Notes: generated by a model from the letters alone, not told the origin. Counted from the stretch's first letter, positions 7,715 to 16,245 are shown. The stretch is DNA of 64,000 nucleotides from Streptomyces sp. NBC_01669 (GCF_026339735.1 NZ_JAPEQG010000003.1:62001-126000); one strand, 5' to 3'. A program made the numbers and translations.

Positions 7715-8472
7715 CCGCCATGGTGAAGGCCGAGGGCGTCCACAAGTCCTTCGGCGCCGCGCACATTCTCAAGGGCATCGACCTGGAGGTCGCCCCGCGG
7801 GAGGTCTTCTGCCTGATCGGCCCGTCCGGTTCCGGCAAGTCGACGTTCCTGCGGTGCATCAACCACCTGGAGCAGATCAACGCCGGCCGGCTCTATGTCG
7901 ACGGGCAGCTGGTGGGCTACCGCCAGAAGGGCGACAAGCTCTACGAGCTCAAGGACAGCGAGGTCGCCCTGAAGCGCCGGGACATCGGCATGGTCTTCCA
8001 GCGCTTCAACCTCTTCCCGCACATGACGGCCATCGAGAACGTCATGGAGGCACCCGTCCAGGTCAAGGGCGAGGCGAAGGCCGTCGCCCGGGCCCGCGCG
8101 GAGCGGTTGCTGGACCGGGTCGGCCTGGGCGACAAGGCGAAGAACTACCCGTCGCAGCTCTCCGGCGGCCAGCAGCAGCGGGTGGCGATCGCCCGAGCCC
8201 TGGCCATGGAGCCGAAGCTGATGCTCTTCGACGAGCCGACGTCGGCGCTCGACCCGGAGCTGGTGGGCGACGTCCTCGACGTCATGCGCGGGCTCGCGGA
8301 GGACGGCATGACGATGGTCGTCGTGACCCATGAGATGGGCTTCGCCCGGGAGGTCGGCGACGCGCTGGTCTTCATGGACGACGGGGTGGTGGTCGAGTCG
8401 GGCCACCCGCGCGACGTACTGACGAACCCGCAGCACGACCGGACAAAGTCGTTCCTGTCGAAGGTGCTGTAA
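7711..8472 (+). CDS. Amino-acid ABC transporter ATP-binding protein
   Basis: This 253-residue ATPase energises the importer. It has a Walker A motif GPSGSGKST near residue 36, a Q-loop in GMVFQRFNLFPHMT, the ABC signature LSGGQQQRVAIARAL, Walker B LMLFDEPTSALD and the switch histidine in VVVTHEMGF, an arrangement close to GlnQ/HisP ATPases. It starts at the ATG overlapping the permease stop. A 12-bp perfect hairpin follows the stop, closing a three-gene operon. Confidence 0.95.
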   Translation: MTAMVKAEGVHKSFGAAHILKGIDLEVAPREVFCLIGPSGSGKSTFLRCINHLEQINAGRLYVDGQLVGYRQKGDKLYELKDSEVALKRRDIGMVFQRFNLFPHMTAIENVMEAPVQVKGEAKAVARARAERLLDRVGLGDKAKNYPSQLSGGQQQRVAIARALAMEPKLMLFDEPTSALDPELVGDVLDVMRGLAEDGMTMVVVTHEMGFAREVGDALVFMDDGVVVESGHPRDVLTNPQHDRTKSFLSKVL

Positions 8473-8489
8473 CCCGTGCCGAAGTACGT

Positions 8490-8524
8490 CTCCGGATGTC
8501 CGCCGGTCGGTCGGACATCCGGAG
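8490..8524 (+). terminator. Hairpin terminator after amino-acid ABC operon
   Basis: CTCCGGATGTCC at 8490-8501 pairs perfectly with GGACATCCGGAG at 8513-8524 around an 11-nt loop, 17 bp after the ATPase stop. Confidence 0.85.
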
Positions 8525-8655
8525 GCCTACGGCCTTGCACTGCGCCGCACCATCAGCTTTCGCCACTCGTTCCTGCAGAGGTTCGAGGGGGCGAAGCCGT
8601 GCGACCAGGGGAAGCGTCTAATCAACGACGGATCCGATGATCAAGGAGACGCCTG

Positions 8656-8770
8656 ATGAGCGAGACCATCACCGAACACGAAGGCGTCTAGGAGTTAGCC
8701 GTAGAGCCCGTGGCGGAAGCGGTGTCGGATGACCAGTTGATCGGGATGCTGGTCGACCGGGCCCGCTCGG
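8656..8770 (+). pseudogene. IS256-family transposase N-terminal remnant
   Basis: Starting at ATG 8656 the frame reads MSETITEHEGV, hits a TAG at 8689-8691, and continues ELAVEPVAEAVSDDQLIGM then LVDRARSEGLQLTG, which is the start of an IS256-type transposase. Homology ends near 8790. The rest of the 8525-8964 stretch, up to the [2Fe-2S] gene, holds no recognisable gene. Confidence 0.6.
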
Positions 8771-8964
8771 AGGGGCTTCAGCTGACCGGCAGCCCAGGCG
8801 ATGGAGGGCCACCAGAGGGGTACGACGAGCACGCTGCGATTCCACATGCGGCGATGCGCCGCGGAGAACGACGTCGCATCGATCATTGAGCGAGCCCTCA
8901 AAGTCACATTGCGGCGGGTCGGCTCATCATGATGTGACTTTGGCCTGGGAAGTGCTGGGGCGGG

Positions 8965-9372
8965 TCAGTCTTCGAGTTCGTGCCGGACGCGGCGCGAGGG
9001 GGTGAAGGTGTAGAGGTCGAGGATGTCGGGCGCCTCGGCCAGGCCCGGTCCGCCGTCCCTTACCCATGTGGTGATGTCGGCTGCGGCGCCGGGGTCGTTG
9101 ACCTGGCCGAGCCAGACAGGCCTTCCGCCGGCCCTGCGGCCTTCGGTGGACGGCTGGATGACGATGACGTTGGCACGCTCGCACGCATCCAGGCAGTCGG
9201 TACGCCGCACCATCGCCACCCCGGCCAGCGAGGTGCGCAGGTCAGTGAGTTGGGCTTCGTGGTCCAGCCGCGGGACCTTCGCTGCCGTTCCGCAACAGCA
9301 GCCGCGGCAAATGGTGACCGTGGGCCGCGCCGCCGCCGTTTCGGGGGTGGCCTTCCGGCTGCGGCGGCTCAC
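8965..9372 (-). CDS. Thioredoxin-like [2Fe-2S] ferredoxin-domain protein
   Basis: This 135-residue protein carries the thioredoxin-like [2Fe-2S] pattern: TICRGCCCGTAAK near residue 20 and DCLDACERANVIVIQP near residue 60, providing the four cysteine ligands in the order of family members. Its start overlaps the stop of the metal ATPase by 4 bp, so it is the last gene of that operon and translated by coupling. The linkage suggests a metal- or redox-related role, such as handling iron-sulfur damage caused by the exported metal; that role is inference. Confidence 0.8.
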   Translation of the reverse strand: MSRRSRKATPETAAARPTVTICRGCCCGTAAKVPRLDHEAQLTDLRTSLAGVAMVRRTDCLDACERANVIVIQPSTEGRRAGGRPVWLGQVNDPGAAADITTWVRDGGPGLAEAPDILDLYTFTPSRRVRHELED

Positions 9373-11366
9373 CGTGCGTCCCGGGCGGGTGCGGCGGCGC
9401 GGTCCCAGGCGGCGTCGCGCAGCAGGCGCAGGCCGTTGAGGCCGACGATGACGGTCGATCCCTCGTGCCCCAGGACGCCGAGCGGCAGCGGCAGATTCCC
9501 GGCCAGGTCCCAGATGACCAGGCCGGAGATGAACACCGCGGCGATGACCAGGTTCTGCACCACCAGACGGCGGGCAGCCCGCGACAGGCTCACGACTGTG
9601 GGGATGGTGGCGAGTTCGTCGCGGACGATGACCGCGTCCGCGGTTTCCAGAGCGAGGTCAGATCCGGCCCGGCCCATGGCGATGCCGGTGTGGGCGGCCG
9701 CCAGGGCGGGGGCGTCGTTGACGCCGTCGCCGACGACCAGCACCCTGCGCCCTGCCTTCTCCTGCTCCTGGACGGCGGTGACCTTGTCCTGGGGCAGCAG
9801 CCCGGCGCGGACGTCGGTGATGCCGACCCCTTCGGCCAGCCGGGAAGCGGCGCGCGGATTGTCGCCAGTCAGCAGCATCGGCTCGCTGCCGGTCAACGTT
9901 GCGAGGGAGGCGACGGTGGCGGCGGCGTCGGGGCGCAGGCGGTCGGAGATGCCCAGCACACCGACCGACAGGCCGTCGCGCTGGACGAGGACCGCGGTGC
10001 GCCCGCCGTCCTCCAGCTCGGCCGCCACCACGGCGGCACGGGCCGAGGCCATGTCATCGGCGTCGAAGAGCAGGCGGGCCGGGGCACCGACCGCGATGGA
10101 GGCTCCCTGGACCGTTGCGGTGACCCCGATGCCGGGGGCGGAGGTGAAGTCCCGCATGTCCGGGATGATCAGGCCGCGGGTATGCGCGGCGTCGACCACA
10201 GCGCGGGCCAGCGGGTGCTCGCTGGGGCGCTCGGCCGCAGCCGCCAGGACCAGCACAGCCGCCTCGTCAAAACCGCTGTCGGCCAACGGGTGGATGTTGG
10301 TGACACGGGGGGTCCCCTCCGTGAGGGTGCCGGTCTTGTCTAGGGCGACCGCGTCGACCTGCCCCACCCGCTCCATGACGACAGCGGACTTCACCAGTAC
10401 GCCATGGCGTCCGGCATTCGCGATCGCGGACAGCAGCGGCGGCATGGTGGCCAGAACCACCGCGCACGGCGAGGCGACGATCATGAAGGTCATCGCCCGC
10501 AGCAGCGAGCCCGTCAGGTCCGCGCCGAAGCCCAGGGGAATCAGGAACACGGCCAGGGTCGCGAAGACCATCCCCAGGCTGTAGCGCTGCTCGACCTTCT
10601 CGATGAACAGCTGGGTCGGGGCTTTGGTCTCGGAGGCTTCCCCGACCATGGCCACGATCCGGGCGATCACGGAATCCGACGCGTCGCGTTCGACCTTGAC
10701 GCGTAGAGCGCCGGTGCCGTTCAGGGTGCCGGCGAAGACCTCGTCCCCGGTCTCCTTCGCCACCGGCAGTGGCTCTCCGGTGATCGTGGCCTGGTCGACC
10801 TCGCTGACTCCATTCAGTACCCGGCCGTCCGCGCCGACCCGCTCGCCAGGGCGCACCAGGATCGTGTCACCGACCGAGAGTTCGGAGGTGGTGACCGTCT
10901 CCTCGGCGCCGTCGTCGGACAGGCGCGTTGCGGTGGTGGGGGCGAAGTCGAGCAGGCTGCGGACTGCATCCTGGGTACGCGCGGTGGCCAACGCTTCCAG
11001 CGCACCGGAGGTCGCGAAGATGACGATCAGCAGCGCGCCGTCCATCACCTGACCGATCGACGCCGCACCGATCGCGGCCACGATCATCAACAGGTCGACG
11101 TCGAGGGTCTTGTCCTTCAGCGCCTGCAAGCCCGCCCACCCCGGCTCCCAGCCACCGGTCGCGTACGACAGCGCGTACAGCGGTCCCCACGCCCACGCAG
11201 GGGCACCGGTCAGCTGCAGCGGGAGCGCGATCAGGAAGAGGATGGTGGCCGCAGCGGCCCAGCGCGCCTCGGGCAGGGCGAAGACCCGGGTGCGGCGGCG
11301 GGGTGCACCGCCTTCGCGCGGGGCCGCGGCCCGGTCTGTTGAGGGCGCGGTCAAGGTAGAGGGCAT
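9369..11366 (-). CDS. PIB-4-type metal-exporting P-type ATPase (CtpJ/CtpD-like)
   Basis: This 665-residue membrane pump exports divalent metal using ATP. It has the phosphorylation motif DKTGTLTEG, the actuator TGEP, the hinge GDGVNDAPAL and a transmembrane SPC motif (ASPCAVV) rather than the CPC of Cu/Zn/Cd pumps. Near the C-terminus it has HEGST, the PIB-4 subgroup mark linked to Co/Fe(Ni). No N-terminal heavy-metal-binding domain is visible. I chose the ATG at 11366 (MPSTLTAPS): an upstream in-frame start at 11453 would run through the operator palindrome. It is divergent from an NmtR-like sensor and overlaps the [2Fe-2S] gene. Confidence 0.9.
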   Translation of the reverse strand: MPSTLTAPSTDRAAAPREGGAPRRRTRVFALPEARWAAAATILFLIALPLQLTGAPAWAWGPLYALSYATGGWEPGWAGLQALKDKTLDVDLLMIVAAIGAASIGQVMDGALLIVIFATSGALEALATARTQDAVRSLLDFAPTTATRLSDDGAEETVTTSELSVGDTILVRPGERVGADGRVLNGVSEVDQATITGEPLPVAKETGDEVFAGTLNGTGALRVKVERDASDSVIARIVAMVGEASETKAPTQLFIEKVEQRYSLGMVFATLAVFLIPLGFGADLTGSLLRAMTFMIVASPCAVVLATMPPLLSAIANAGRHGVLVKSAVVMERVGQVDAVALDKTGTLTEGTPRVTNIHPLADSGFDEAAVLVLAAAAERPSEHPLARAVVDAAHTRGLIIPDMRDFTSAPGIGVTATVQGASIAVGAPARLLFDADDMASARAAVVAAELEDGGRTAVLVQRDGLSVGVLGISDRLRPDAAATVASLATLTGSEPMLLTGDNPRAASRLAEGVGITDVRAGLLPQDKVTAVQEQEKAGRRVLVVGDGVNDAPALAAAHTGIAMGRAGSDLALETADAVIVRDELATIPTVVSLSRAARRLVVQNLVIAAVFISGLVIWDLAGNLPLPLGVLGHEGSTVIVGLNGLRLLRDAAWDRAAAPARDAR

Positions 11367-11449
11367 GGGAGACGAGGGTCCTTTACGACGGCATGACGAG
11401 ATGGCAGCAGCCGGGACAAGCCCATGCCACCCCTCCACCGTACAGGAAC

Positions 11450-11477
11450 ACATGAAGACACATTCATGTCTTCATGT
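11450..11477. promoter_or_regulatory. NmtR/ArsR-type operator palindrome
   Basis: ACATGAAGACA at 11450-11460 and TGTCTTCATGT at 11467-11477 form a perfect 11-bp inverted repeat with a 6-bp spacer, carrying the TGAA/TTCA half-site signature of ArsR/SmtB operators. It lies between the divergent ATPase (start 11366) and sensor (start 11494), 16 bp from the sensor start, and can control both. Confidence 0.85.
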
Positions 11478-11493
11478 CCATAGGATAACGGGC

Positions 11494-11865
11494 ATGGGCC
11501 ACGGAGCTGACGCCAACACCACCGCCACCGCACGCGAGCGCCTGGAATCGGTTGGTGCCGCCGACGTGGCCGCCACCCTCCAGGCCCTGGCCACACCTTC
11601 GCGGCTGAGGATCCTGGCCCGCCTGCAGGAGGGCCCGTGCGCAGCCACCGAACTGGCCGACGCCGTGGGCATGGAACAGTCCGCCTGTTCCCACCAGCTG
11701 CGCCTGCTGCGCAACCTCGGCCTGGTCACGGGTGAGCGTCAGGGCCGGTCGGTCATCTACGCGCTCTACGACAACCACGTCGCCGAACTCCTGGAGCAGG
11801 CCCTCTACCACGTCGAGCACCTACGGCTGGGGCTGCGCGACATCCCCGCGCCCGCGGTCGGCTGA
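11494..11865 (+). CDS. nmtR: NmtR-like Ni/Co-sensing ArsR-family repressor
   Basis: This 123-residue winged-helix repressor senses nickel or cobalt. The N-terminus MGHG matches the NmtR arm that supplies metal ligands. The recognition helix region is MEQSACSHQLRLLRNLGLV. The C-terminal helix LYDNHVAELLEQALYHVEHL retains the D-x-H...H-x2-H ligand set of Mycobacterium NmtR. NmtR controls a PIB-4 ATPase in Mycobacterium, and the same pairing is seen here across a shared operator. The start at 11494 preserves the MGHG arm; longer in-frame versions overlap the operator. Family assignment is firm, metal identity is inferred. Confidence 0.88.
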   Translation: MGHGADANTTATARERLESVGAADVAATLQALATPSRLRILARLQEGPCAATELADAVGMEQSACSHQLRLLRNLGLVTGERQGRSVIYALYDNHVAELLEQALYHVEHLRLGLRDIPAPAVG

Positions 11866-12176
11866 GGTACCGGGGCCGAGCCCTCGTGGCCAGGCGCCCC
11901 CGGCACGTCGCCTCATCCCGGCACGGGGACCGGCTTCGGCGCCAGATACCCGGCACGGTGCAGTTGCCTGACGAGTCCCGCGCAGGCGAACCCGGTAGCG
12001 GCCAGCGCCGCCCATCTTCACCTTCCCAGCGTGCCCCGGTCCGGGAAGACGTGCCCACCGGCCCCCCGCAGGGGCCGTCCGGACCTCGTCGACCTCCGCC
12101 CTCGGGAGGGAGCATGAAGGGAGGTCACCTGCGGGCGCCCGCCTGAGTGACCGCTGACCTGGGGAAGTGAACCGTG
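11866..12176. other. Intergenic stretch without recognised gene
   Basis: About 310 bp between the sensor and the SHOCT gene. I see no protein-like frame. The only signal is the purine-rich GGGGAAG ribosome-binding site at about 12161 for the next gene. Confidence 0.6.
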
Positions 12177-12476
12177 ATGATGTACTGGAACGGCGGGTGG
12201 ATGTGGCCGTGGATGGTGGTCAGCCACCTCCTCTTCTGGATAGTGATCATCGTCGTCGCTGTCCTGATCTTCCGCGCCTTCTCTCAGCGCCCTGGCCCAC
12301 ACGGCAGCGGACACCACGGCTGGGGCACCCCGCCCTCGCCCGGCGCCCCCGGCCACGGGCCCAGCGCTGAGCAGATCCTCGGCGAGCGGTACGCCCGCGG
12401 CGAGATCGACGAAGAGGAATACCGGCGGCGCCTGGCCACCCTCCGAGGCTCACCACCAGGCCCGACGCAATCCTGA
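12177..12476 (+). CDS. SHOCT-domain membrane protein
   Basis: This is a protein of about 99 residues with one N-terminal membrane helix (WMVVSHLLFWIVIIVVAVLI in part), a Gly/Pro/His-rich linker and a C-terminal SHOCT domain (ILGERYARGEIDEEEYRRRL). SHOCT modules are short C-terminal oligomerisation domains common in Streptomyces membrane proteins, and such genes often sit near metal-resistance genes, as here. GTG 12174, ATG 12177 and ATG 12180 are alternative adjacent starts; the GGGGAAG site about 9 bp upstream favours 12177. Confidence 0.85.
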   Translation: MMYWNGGWMWPWMVVSHLLFWIVIIVVAVLIFRAFSQRPGPHGSGHHGWGTPPSPGAPGHGPSAEQILGERYARGEIDEEEYRRRLATLRGSPPGPTQS

Positions 12477-12502
12477 ACAGCCCGGCACCTTCGGAGACCG
12501 CC

Positions 12503-12703
12503 ATGACCGCACCCACGATCGAGCTGGTCGGCGGCCCCCTCGACGGGCCACTCCTGGACGTGACCGGCTGTACGGACGAGGAACGCGAAACCGGGGCCAT
12601 GCTGATCACAGAGACCGGCGCCTACAGTCCGGGCGGTCGCGCCGGGTACGAACCCAGGCCCGGTGCGCCGGGCCTGTGCGACTGGCAGCGGGACGTTCCG
12701 TAG
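12503..12703 (+). CDS. Small conserved hypothetical protein
   Basis: This 66-residue soluble protein begins MTAPTIELVGGPLDGPLLDV and has a GGRAGYEPRP segment near its end. The IELVGGPLDG opening is typical of small Streptomyces proteins of unknown function. It lies 26 bp after the SHOCT gene on the same strand and may be co-transcribed. No function is assigned. Confidence 0.55.
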   Translation: MTAPTIELVGGPLDGPLLDVTGCTDEERETGAMLITETGAYSPGGRAGYEPRPGAPGLCDWQRDVP

Positions 12704-12704
12704 G

Positions 12705-12917
12705 TCACCGCATCAGGGTCACGGTGAGAGTCCCGTGCCGGCCGGACCCGGCCAGTACCTCCACGACCAGCTCCGTCTCCACCCGCGTGTAGACCTCGCT
12801 CCCGGCCTGCCTGGCTTCGTAGGTCAGATGGAAGAGCAGACGTTGATGAATCTCAGCAGCGGTCCCGGTTCTGAGAGGCTGGAAATGTTGATGAGAAGTA
12901 GCAGCATCTGAGGTCAC
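12705..12917 (-). CDS. Small hypothetical protein
   Basis: This 70-residue frame is convergent with the preceding gene, with ends 1 bp apart. Its second half (RLLFHLTYEARQAGSEVYTR, then ETELVVEVLAGSG and TLTVTLM) has the alternating hydrophobic pattern of a small beta-rich protein and looks coding. No family recognised. Confidence 0.4.
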   Translation of the reverse strand: MTSDAATSHQHFQPLRTGTAAEIHQRLLFHLTYEARQAGSEVYTRVETELVVEVLAGSGRHGTLTVTLMR

Positions 12918-12950
12918 CGGCGCTGTCGGGTGGCGTCTGGACGTACGTCG

Positions 12951-13358
12951 TCATCTGAGCCGGCGCTTCCACCATGGCTCGAAGGCAGGCGCGAATGGAT
13001 CTTGCAGTGTCCGCGCCAGGAAGTGGTCGTCCAGAGGCGCGACCGTCGTGAGGAGCTCGCGACGCGCCTTCCGTCGCATGGATGCGGCCGCCCCTTCCAG
13101 GAGCGTTCGAGCGTGCATGTCTCTCCAGCACGTGGTTCCGTGTCCACGGTTGGATCCATGGTTTGGCCACTCATGAAGCGCCAAGGCCCATGCCCGGAAA
13201 GCGTGGGCGACGGACCCCGGGGGCAGCCGGTGTCGCGCCTCGAACTGTGCGATCTGTCGATTTGTCGCAGCGGACAAGCCCGTGATGACTTGCTTGGTGC
13301 CGGCTGCCCTGCGCGAGGACTGTTCGGCCCTGATCTCGCCTGGTGAACGGCGAGGCAT
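12951..13358 (-). CDS. Hypothetical protein
   Basis: This 135-residue basic protein has a plausible C-terminal half (RRKARRELLTTVAPLDDHF, then LARTLQDPFAPAFEPWW). The N-terminal half is less protein-like and may belong to another start. I do not recognise the family. Codon third positions are G/C-rich, as expected for a real gene here. The following 163 bp to the YdeI gene hold nothing clear. Confidence 0.4.
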   Translation of the reverse strand: MPRRSPGEIRAEQSSRRAAGTKQVITGLSAATNRQIAQFEARHRLPPGSVAHAFRAWALALHEWPNHGSNRGHGTTCWRDMHARTLLEGAAASMRRKARRELLTTVAPLDDHFLARTLQDPFAPAFEPWWKRRLR

Positions 13359-13521
13359 AAAGACTTCCAGATGGTCAGAAGGGGTCTTCGATCTTGAGCG
13401 GTGCGCCTACTCAGGGCCTCTGACGTTTCGTTACGCTCGGTGAGGGCACCTGGTGGCTGTTGCCGGGGCCGCAGGCGCGCCGGGGCCTGGGGCACTACAC
13501 GGCTGCTGTCCCTCTCCGTGA

Positions 13522-14097
13522 CTACGGGTAGAGCTTCTCGCCCTTCGCCAGCATCGCTACGTACTTCTCTATCCGGCGCGCCCGGGTCTCGGGCTTCTTG
13601 GCGTCTTGGACCCTGTACAGGATCGCGTAGCGGTTCTGCCGGTCCAGCGTCTCGAAGAACTCCGCCGCGGCCGGGTCGGCGGTCAGGGCCGCCGTGAGGT
13701 CGTCCGGCACCGTGGCGGTCTTCGCGCCGTCGTAGGCCGCCTCCCAGCGGCCGTCTGCCTTGGCGCGGTCGACCTCGGCCTGCCCCGGGGGATGCATCCG
13801 GCCCTGCTCGATCAGGGCGGCCACCTTGTCCCGGTTGACCTTGGACCACTTGCTGCGCGGCTTGCGCGGGGTGAACCGCTGGAGCCACCACTGGTCGTCG
13901 AACTTGGCCTTCTGGCCGTCGATCCAGCCGTAGCAGAGTGCCACGTCGAGCGCCTGGGCGTAGTCCAGCGCGACGATTCCGGGGCCCTTCTTGCGAAGCT
14001 TGAGCCAGATGCCGGACGAGGCGGCATGGTTCTCGCCGAGCCATGCCTGGAATGCCTCGGCGGATTCGAATGCGACGATCTCCAAGTCCTGAGTCAC
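13522..14097 (-). CDS. YdeI/OmpD-associated-family protein
   Basis: This 191-residue protein belongs to the YdeI (bacteriocin-protection, OmpD-associated) family of unknown biochemical role. Typical blocks are AFQAWLGENHAASSGIWL in part, DYAQALDVALCYGWIDGQK, FTPRKPRSKWSKVN and the C-terminal DRQNRYAILYRVQDAKKPETR in pieces. I chose the GTG at 14097 because homologues begin (M)TQDLEIVAFES; the longer frame to 14184 reads into the end of the neighbouring ISL3 element. The promoter region is cut by that element. Confidence 0.8.
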   Translation of the reverse strand: MTQDLEIVAFESAEAFQAWLGENHAASSGIWLKLRKKGPGIVALDYAQALDVALCYGWIDGQKAKFDDQWWLQRFTPRKPRSKWSKVNRDKVAALIEQGRMHPPGQAEVDRAKADGRWEAAYDGAKTATVPDDLTAALTADPAAAEFFETLDRQNRYAILYRVQDAKKPETRARRIEKYVAMLAKGEKLYP

Positions 14098-14162
14098 CCC
14101 TGCAGCGAACCACACCCGGCCGATTGGCGTGACGCATTCGGGCACGGTCCCGGATGCAGGAT

Positions 14163-14225
14163 GCCCGTGGACCTGCGTGATCATTTCTGTTCTCGACGCA
14201 GAACGATCATGCAGGAGCCACGGGC
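14163..14225. promoter_or_regulatory. Long inverted repeat before ISL3 transposase start
   Basis: GCCCGTGG, CCTGC, ATCAT and GTTCT between 14163 and 14193 pair in order with AGAAC, ATCAT, GCAGG and CCACGGGC between 14200 and 14225. The hairpin ends on the base before the TTG start at 14226. In RNA it would sequester the translation start region, which may limit transposase synthesis from outside promoters; this is inference. Confidence 0.5.
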
Positions 14226-15545
14226 TTGCTCAACGATACGACGTTGCTGCTCGACCTCGACGGGGTGTCCGTCGCGCGGGTTGAGCGGCTGGCCGACGGA
14301 AGGCGCCGAGTTCACCTGGTCACGGCCGACGAGACAGCCAGGGCCTGCCCGGCCTGCGGGGTGTTCGCCACCCGGGTGAAGGGCTCGGCGGTGACCCGGC
14401 CGCGCGATCTCCCGTACGGCGAGAGCGGATTGGAGTTCCGCTGGCACAAGCGCCGCTGGTGGTGCCGCGAGGCCGGCTGCCCTCGCCGGTCCTTCACCGA
14501 GCAGATCCCGCAGATCCCGGCCGGTGCCAGGCTGACCGCCCGGCTGCGGGGTGCGGCCGGGCGCCGCATAAGAGACGCCGGCTCCACGGTCATCCAGGCC
14601 GCGCGGGATCTGCATCTGTCCTGGCCGACCGTGATGGAAGCCTTCCGCGCGCAGGCCCGCGACGTCACCGAGGCACCTCTGCCGCAGGTCGCGGTCCTGG
14701 GCATCGACGAGACCCGCCGCGGACGGCCCCGCTGGGAACAGGATGCGGATACCGGCAAGTGGCGCCTGACCCGGGACCGGTGGCACACCGGCTTCGTCGA
14801 CGCAGCCGGCCACGGCGGGCTGCTCGGACAGGTCGAGGGCCGCACCGTCGCCGACGTCCTGGCCTGGCTGGCCACCACCGACCTGGACTGGAGAAAGGGC
14901 ATCGGCTACGTCGCGATCGACATGTCCGCCACCTACCGCGCCGCGATCCGCATCGGCCTGCCGCACGCCACCGTCGTGGTCGACCACTTCCACGTGGTCC
15001 AACTCGCCAACAAGATGCTGTCCATGGTCCGCCGCCGCACCACCGTCGAGACCCGCGGCCGACGCGGACGAGCGAGCGACCCGGAGTGGAAGGCCAGACG
15101 GCGACTGCTGCGCAACCGCGAGGACCTCACCGACGACCAGTTCGCCACCATGTGGAACACGCTCCTGGGCGAGGGGAAGATCGGGCAGACGCTGCTGACA
15201 GCCTGGATCGCCAAGGAGAACCTGCGCAGCCTCCTCGCCCTGGCCCGCACCGGCGCCGACCGCCACCAAGTCGGCCACGCCCGCTGGAAGTTCCTCACCT
15301 GGTGCGCGGACTCCGACATCCCCGAAGTCCGCCGGCTCGCCACCACCGTCGACCGCTGGTGGCCCGAGATCGCCGCGTTCATCGACACCGGACACAGCAA
15401 CGCCAAGAGCGAAGGGATCAACCGCGTGATCAAGCTCGTCGCCCGCAACGCGTTCGGCTTCCGCAACGCCGAGAACCAACGACTACGGACACGCTGTGTC
15501 ACCACCCGCCGAGCCCGCGGACACCTCCGCACCGCTCAACTTTGA
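14226..15545 (+). CDS. ISL3-family transposase
   Basis: This 439-residue DDE transposase has an N-terminal zinc-binding motif (ACPACGVFATRVKG, later CREAGCPRRSF), a helix-turn-helix and the DDE core with VLGIDETRRGR, VVVDHFHVVQLANKM and SNAKSEGINRVIKLV, followed by the usual NAFGFRNAENQRLRTRC end. TTG at 14226 is the start (LNDTTLLLDLDGV). The gene appears complete and potentially active. Confidence 0.92.
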   Translation: MLNDTTLLLDLDGVSVARVERLADGRRRVHLVTADETARACPACGVFATRVKGSAVTRPRDLPYGESGLEFRWHKRRWWCREAGCPRRSFTEQIPQIPAGARLTARLRGAAGRRIRDAGSTVIQAARDLHLSWPTVMEAFRAQARDVTEAPLPQVAVLGIDETRRGRPRWEQDADTGKWRLTRDRWHTGFVDAAGHGGLLGQVEGRTVADVLAWLATTDLDWRKGIGYVAIDMSATYRAAIRIGLPHATVVVDHFHVVQLANKMLSMVRRRTTVETRGRRGRASDPEWKARRRLLRNREDLTDDQFATMWNTLLGEGKIGQTLLTAWIAKENLRSLLALARTGADRHQVGHARWKFLTWCADSDIPEVRRLATTVDRWWPEIAAFIDTGHSNAKSEGINRVIKLVARNAFGFRNAENQRLRTRCVTTRRARGHLRTAQL

Positions 15546-15594
15546 AGACCCAGGAACCGGCCCTGATGCGTTGTGCGCCCTTTGTGTGCCCTCC

Positions 15595-16245
15595 TCAGCC
15601 GGGGAGCTTCGCCAGCTGCGCCTCCAGCAGGGGCCGCGGGAGCGTGTCCGTGATCACCATCATCGTGGTGAGGATGTGGTCGGTGCGGACGACGGCGTAG
15701 GTCGCGGGACTGCTTACGCCGGAGAGGCTGGTGGTGAACCGGAAGCCGATGGATTCGTCCCCGAGATCCGGGGCCTGGGCCGGTTCGAGGTCGCGGTAGA
15801 TCATGGGGGCGCCGGGAACCTTGAAGCTGCCCGAGCACTCCGTGAGCGCCTTGCGGACATCGTCGAGCGCCGAGCGGGCATCGTCTCCCTGATGGACAGT
15901 CACCCACAGCTCCCCGACGGTGGAGTTCAGCTCGCCAGGGCCCGAGAATTCGCGGACGGCCCGGGCGGTCGCGGGGCGCGGCGTATCGGTGAAGGCCAGC
16001 TGCGCAATGGGTAGGCACTCGTCCTTGTCGGCCCGGTACGACCCCTCCGGAAGCGGGTCCTCGGCCGGCTCGGTCACCCGGAGGCCGGCGACGGTCCCCA
16101 CCATGGTGAGCTTCTCAAGGGTGGCGTCGAGGGAGGGCCTGGCCGCGGGCCCGTCTGCCGGGCCGCTGTACTCGGAGCTGCTGCAGGCAGTAAGGAGCAG
16201 AGCGATCGAAAGGGCAGCAACGGCAGCGGTACGGCGAAGGCGCAT
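15595..16245 (-). CDS. Putative secreted lipoprotein
   Basis: This 216-residue protein has a basic N-terminus, a hydrophobic segment and a lipobox LLTAC near residues 17-21 followed by a serine-rich linker. The mature part contains AFTDTPRPATARAVREF, a VTVHQGDDARSALDDVRKAL stretch and a beta-rich C-terminus (IGFRFTTSLSG, TYAVVRTDHILTTMM). This resembles the extracytoplasmic sensor-like domains of Streptomyces lipoproteins related to the PknH ectodomain. It is monocistronic and convergent with the ISL3 element. Role unknown. Confidence 0.75.
   Translation of the reverse strand: MRLRRTAAVAALSIALLLTACSSSEYSGPADGPAARPSLDATLEKLTMVGTVAGLRVTEPAEDPLPEGSYRADKDECLPIAQLAFTDTPRPATARAVREFSGPGELNSTVGELWVTVHQGDDARSALDDVRKALTECSGSFKVPGAPMIYRDLEPAQAPDLGDESIGFRFTTSLSGVSSPATYAVVRTDHILTTMMVITDTLPRPLLEAQLAKLPG

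Larger units (their letters stand above)
14126..15579 (+). mobile_element. ISL3-family insertion sequence (ends approximate)
   Basis: The element surrounds an intact ISL3 transposase. Imperfect terminal repeats can be aligned: GGCGTGACGCATTCGGGC starting at 14126 against the complement of the bases ending at 15579 (GGCGCACAACGCATCAGGGC). No 8-bp target duplication is seen, so either the ends are slightly off or the flanks have rearranged. Confidence 0.6.

Noticed and set aside
12018..12356. Minus-strand frame opposite the SHOCT gene
   Set aside because: Gly/Arg/His-rich antisense shadow; the SHOCT protein on the other strand has a ribosome-binding site and a recognisable domain.
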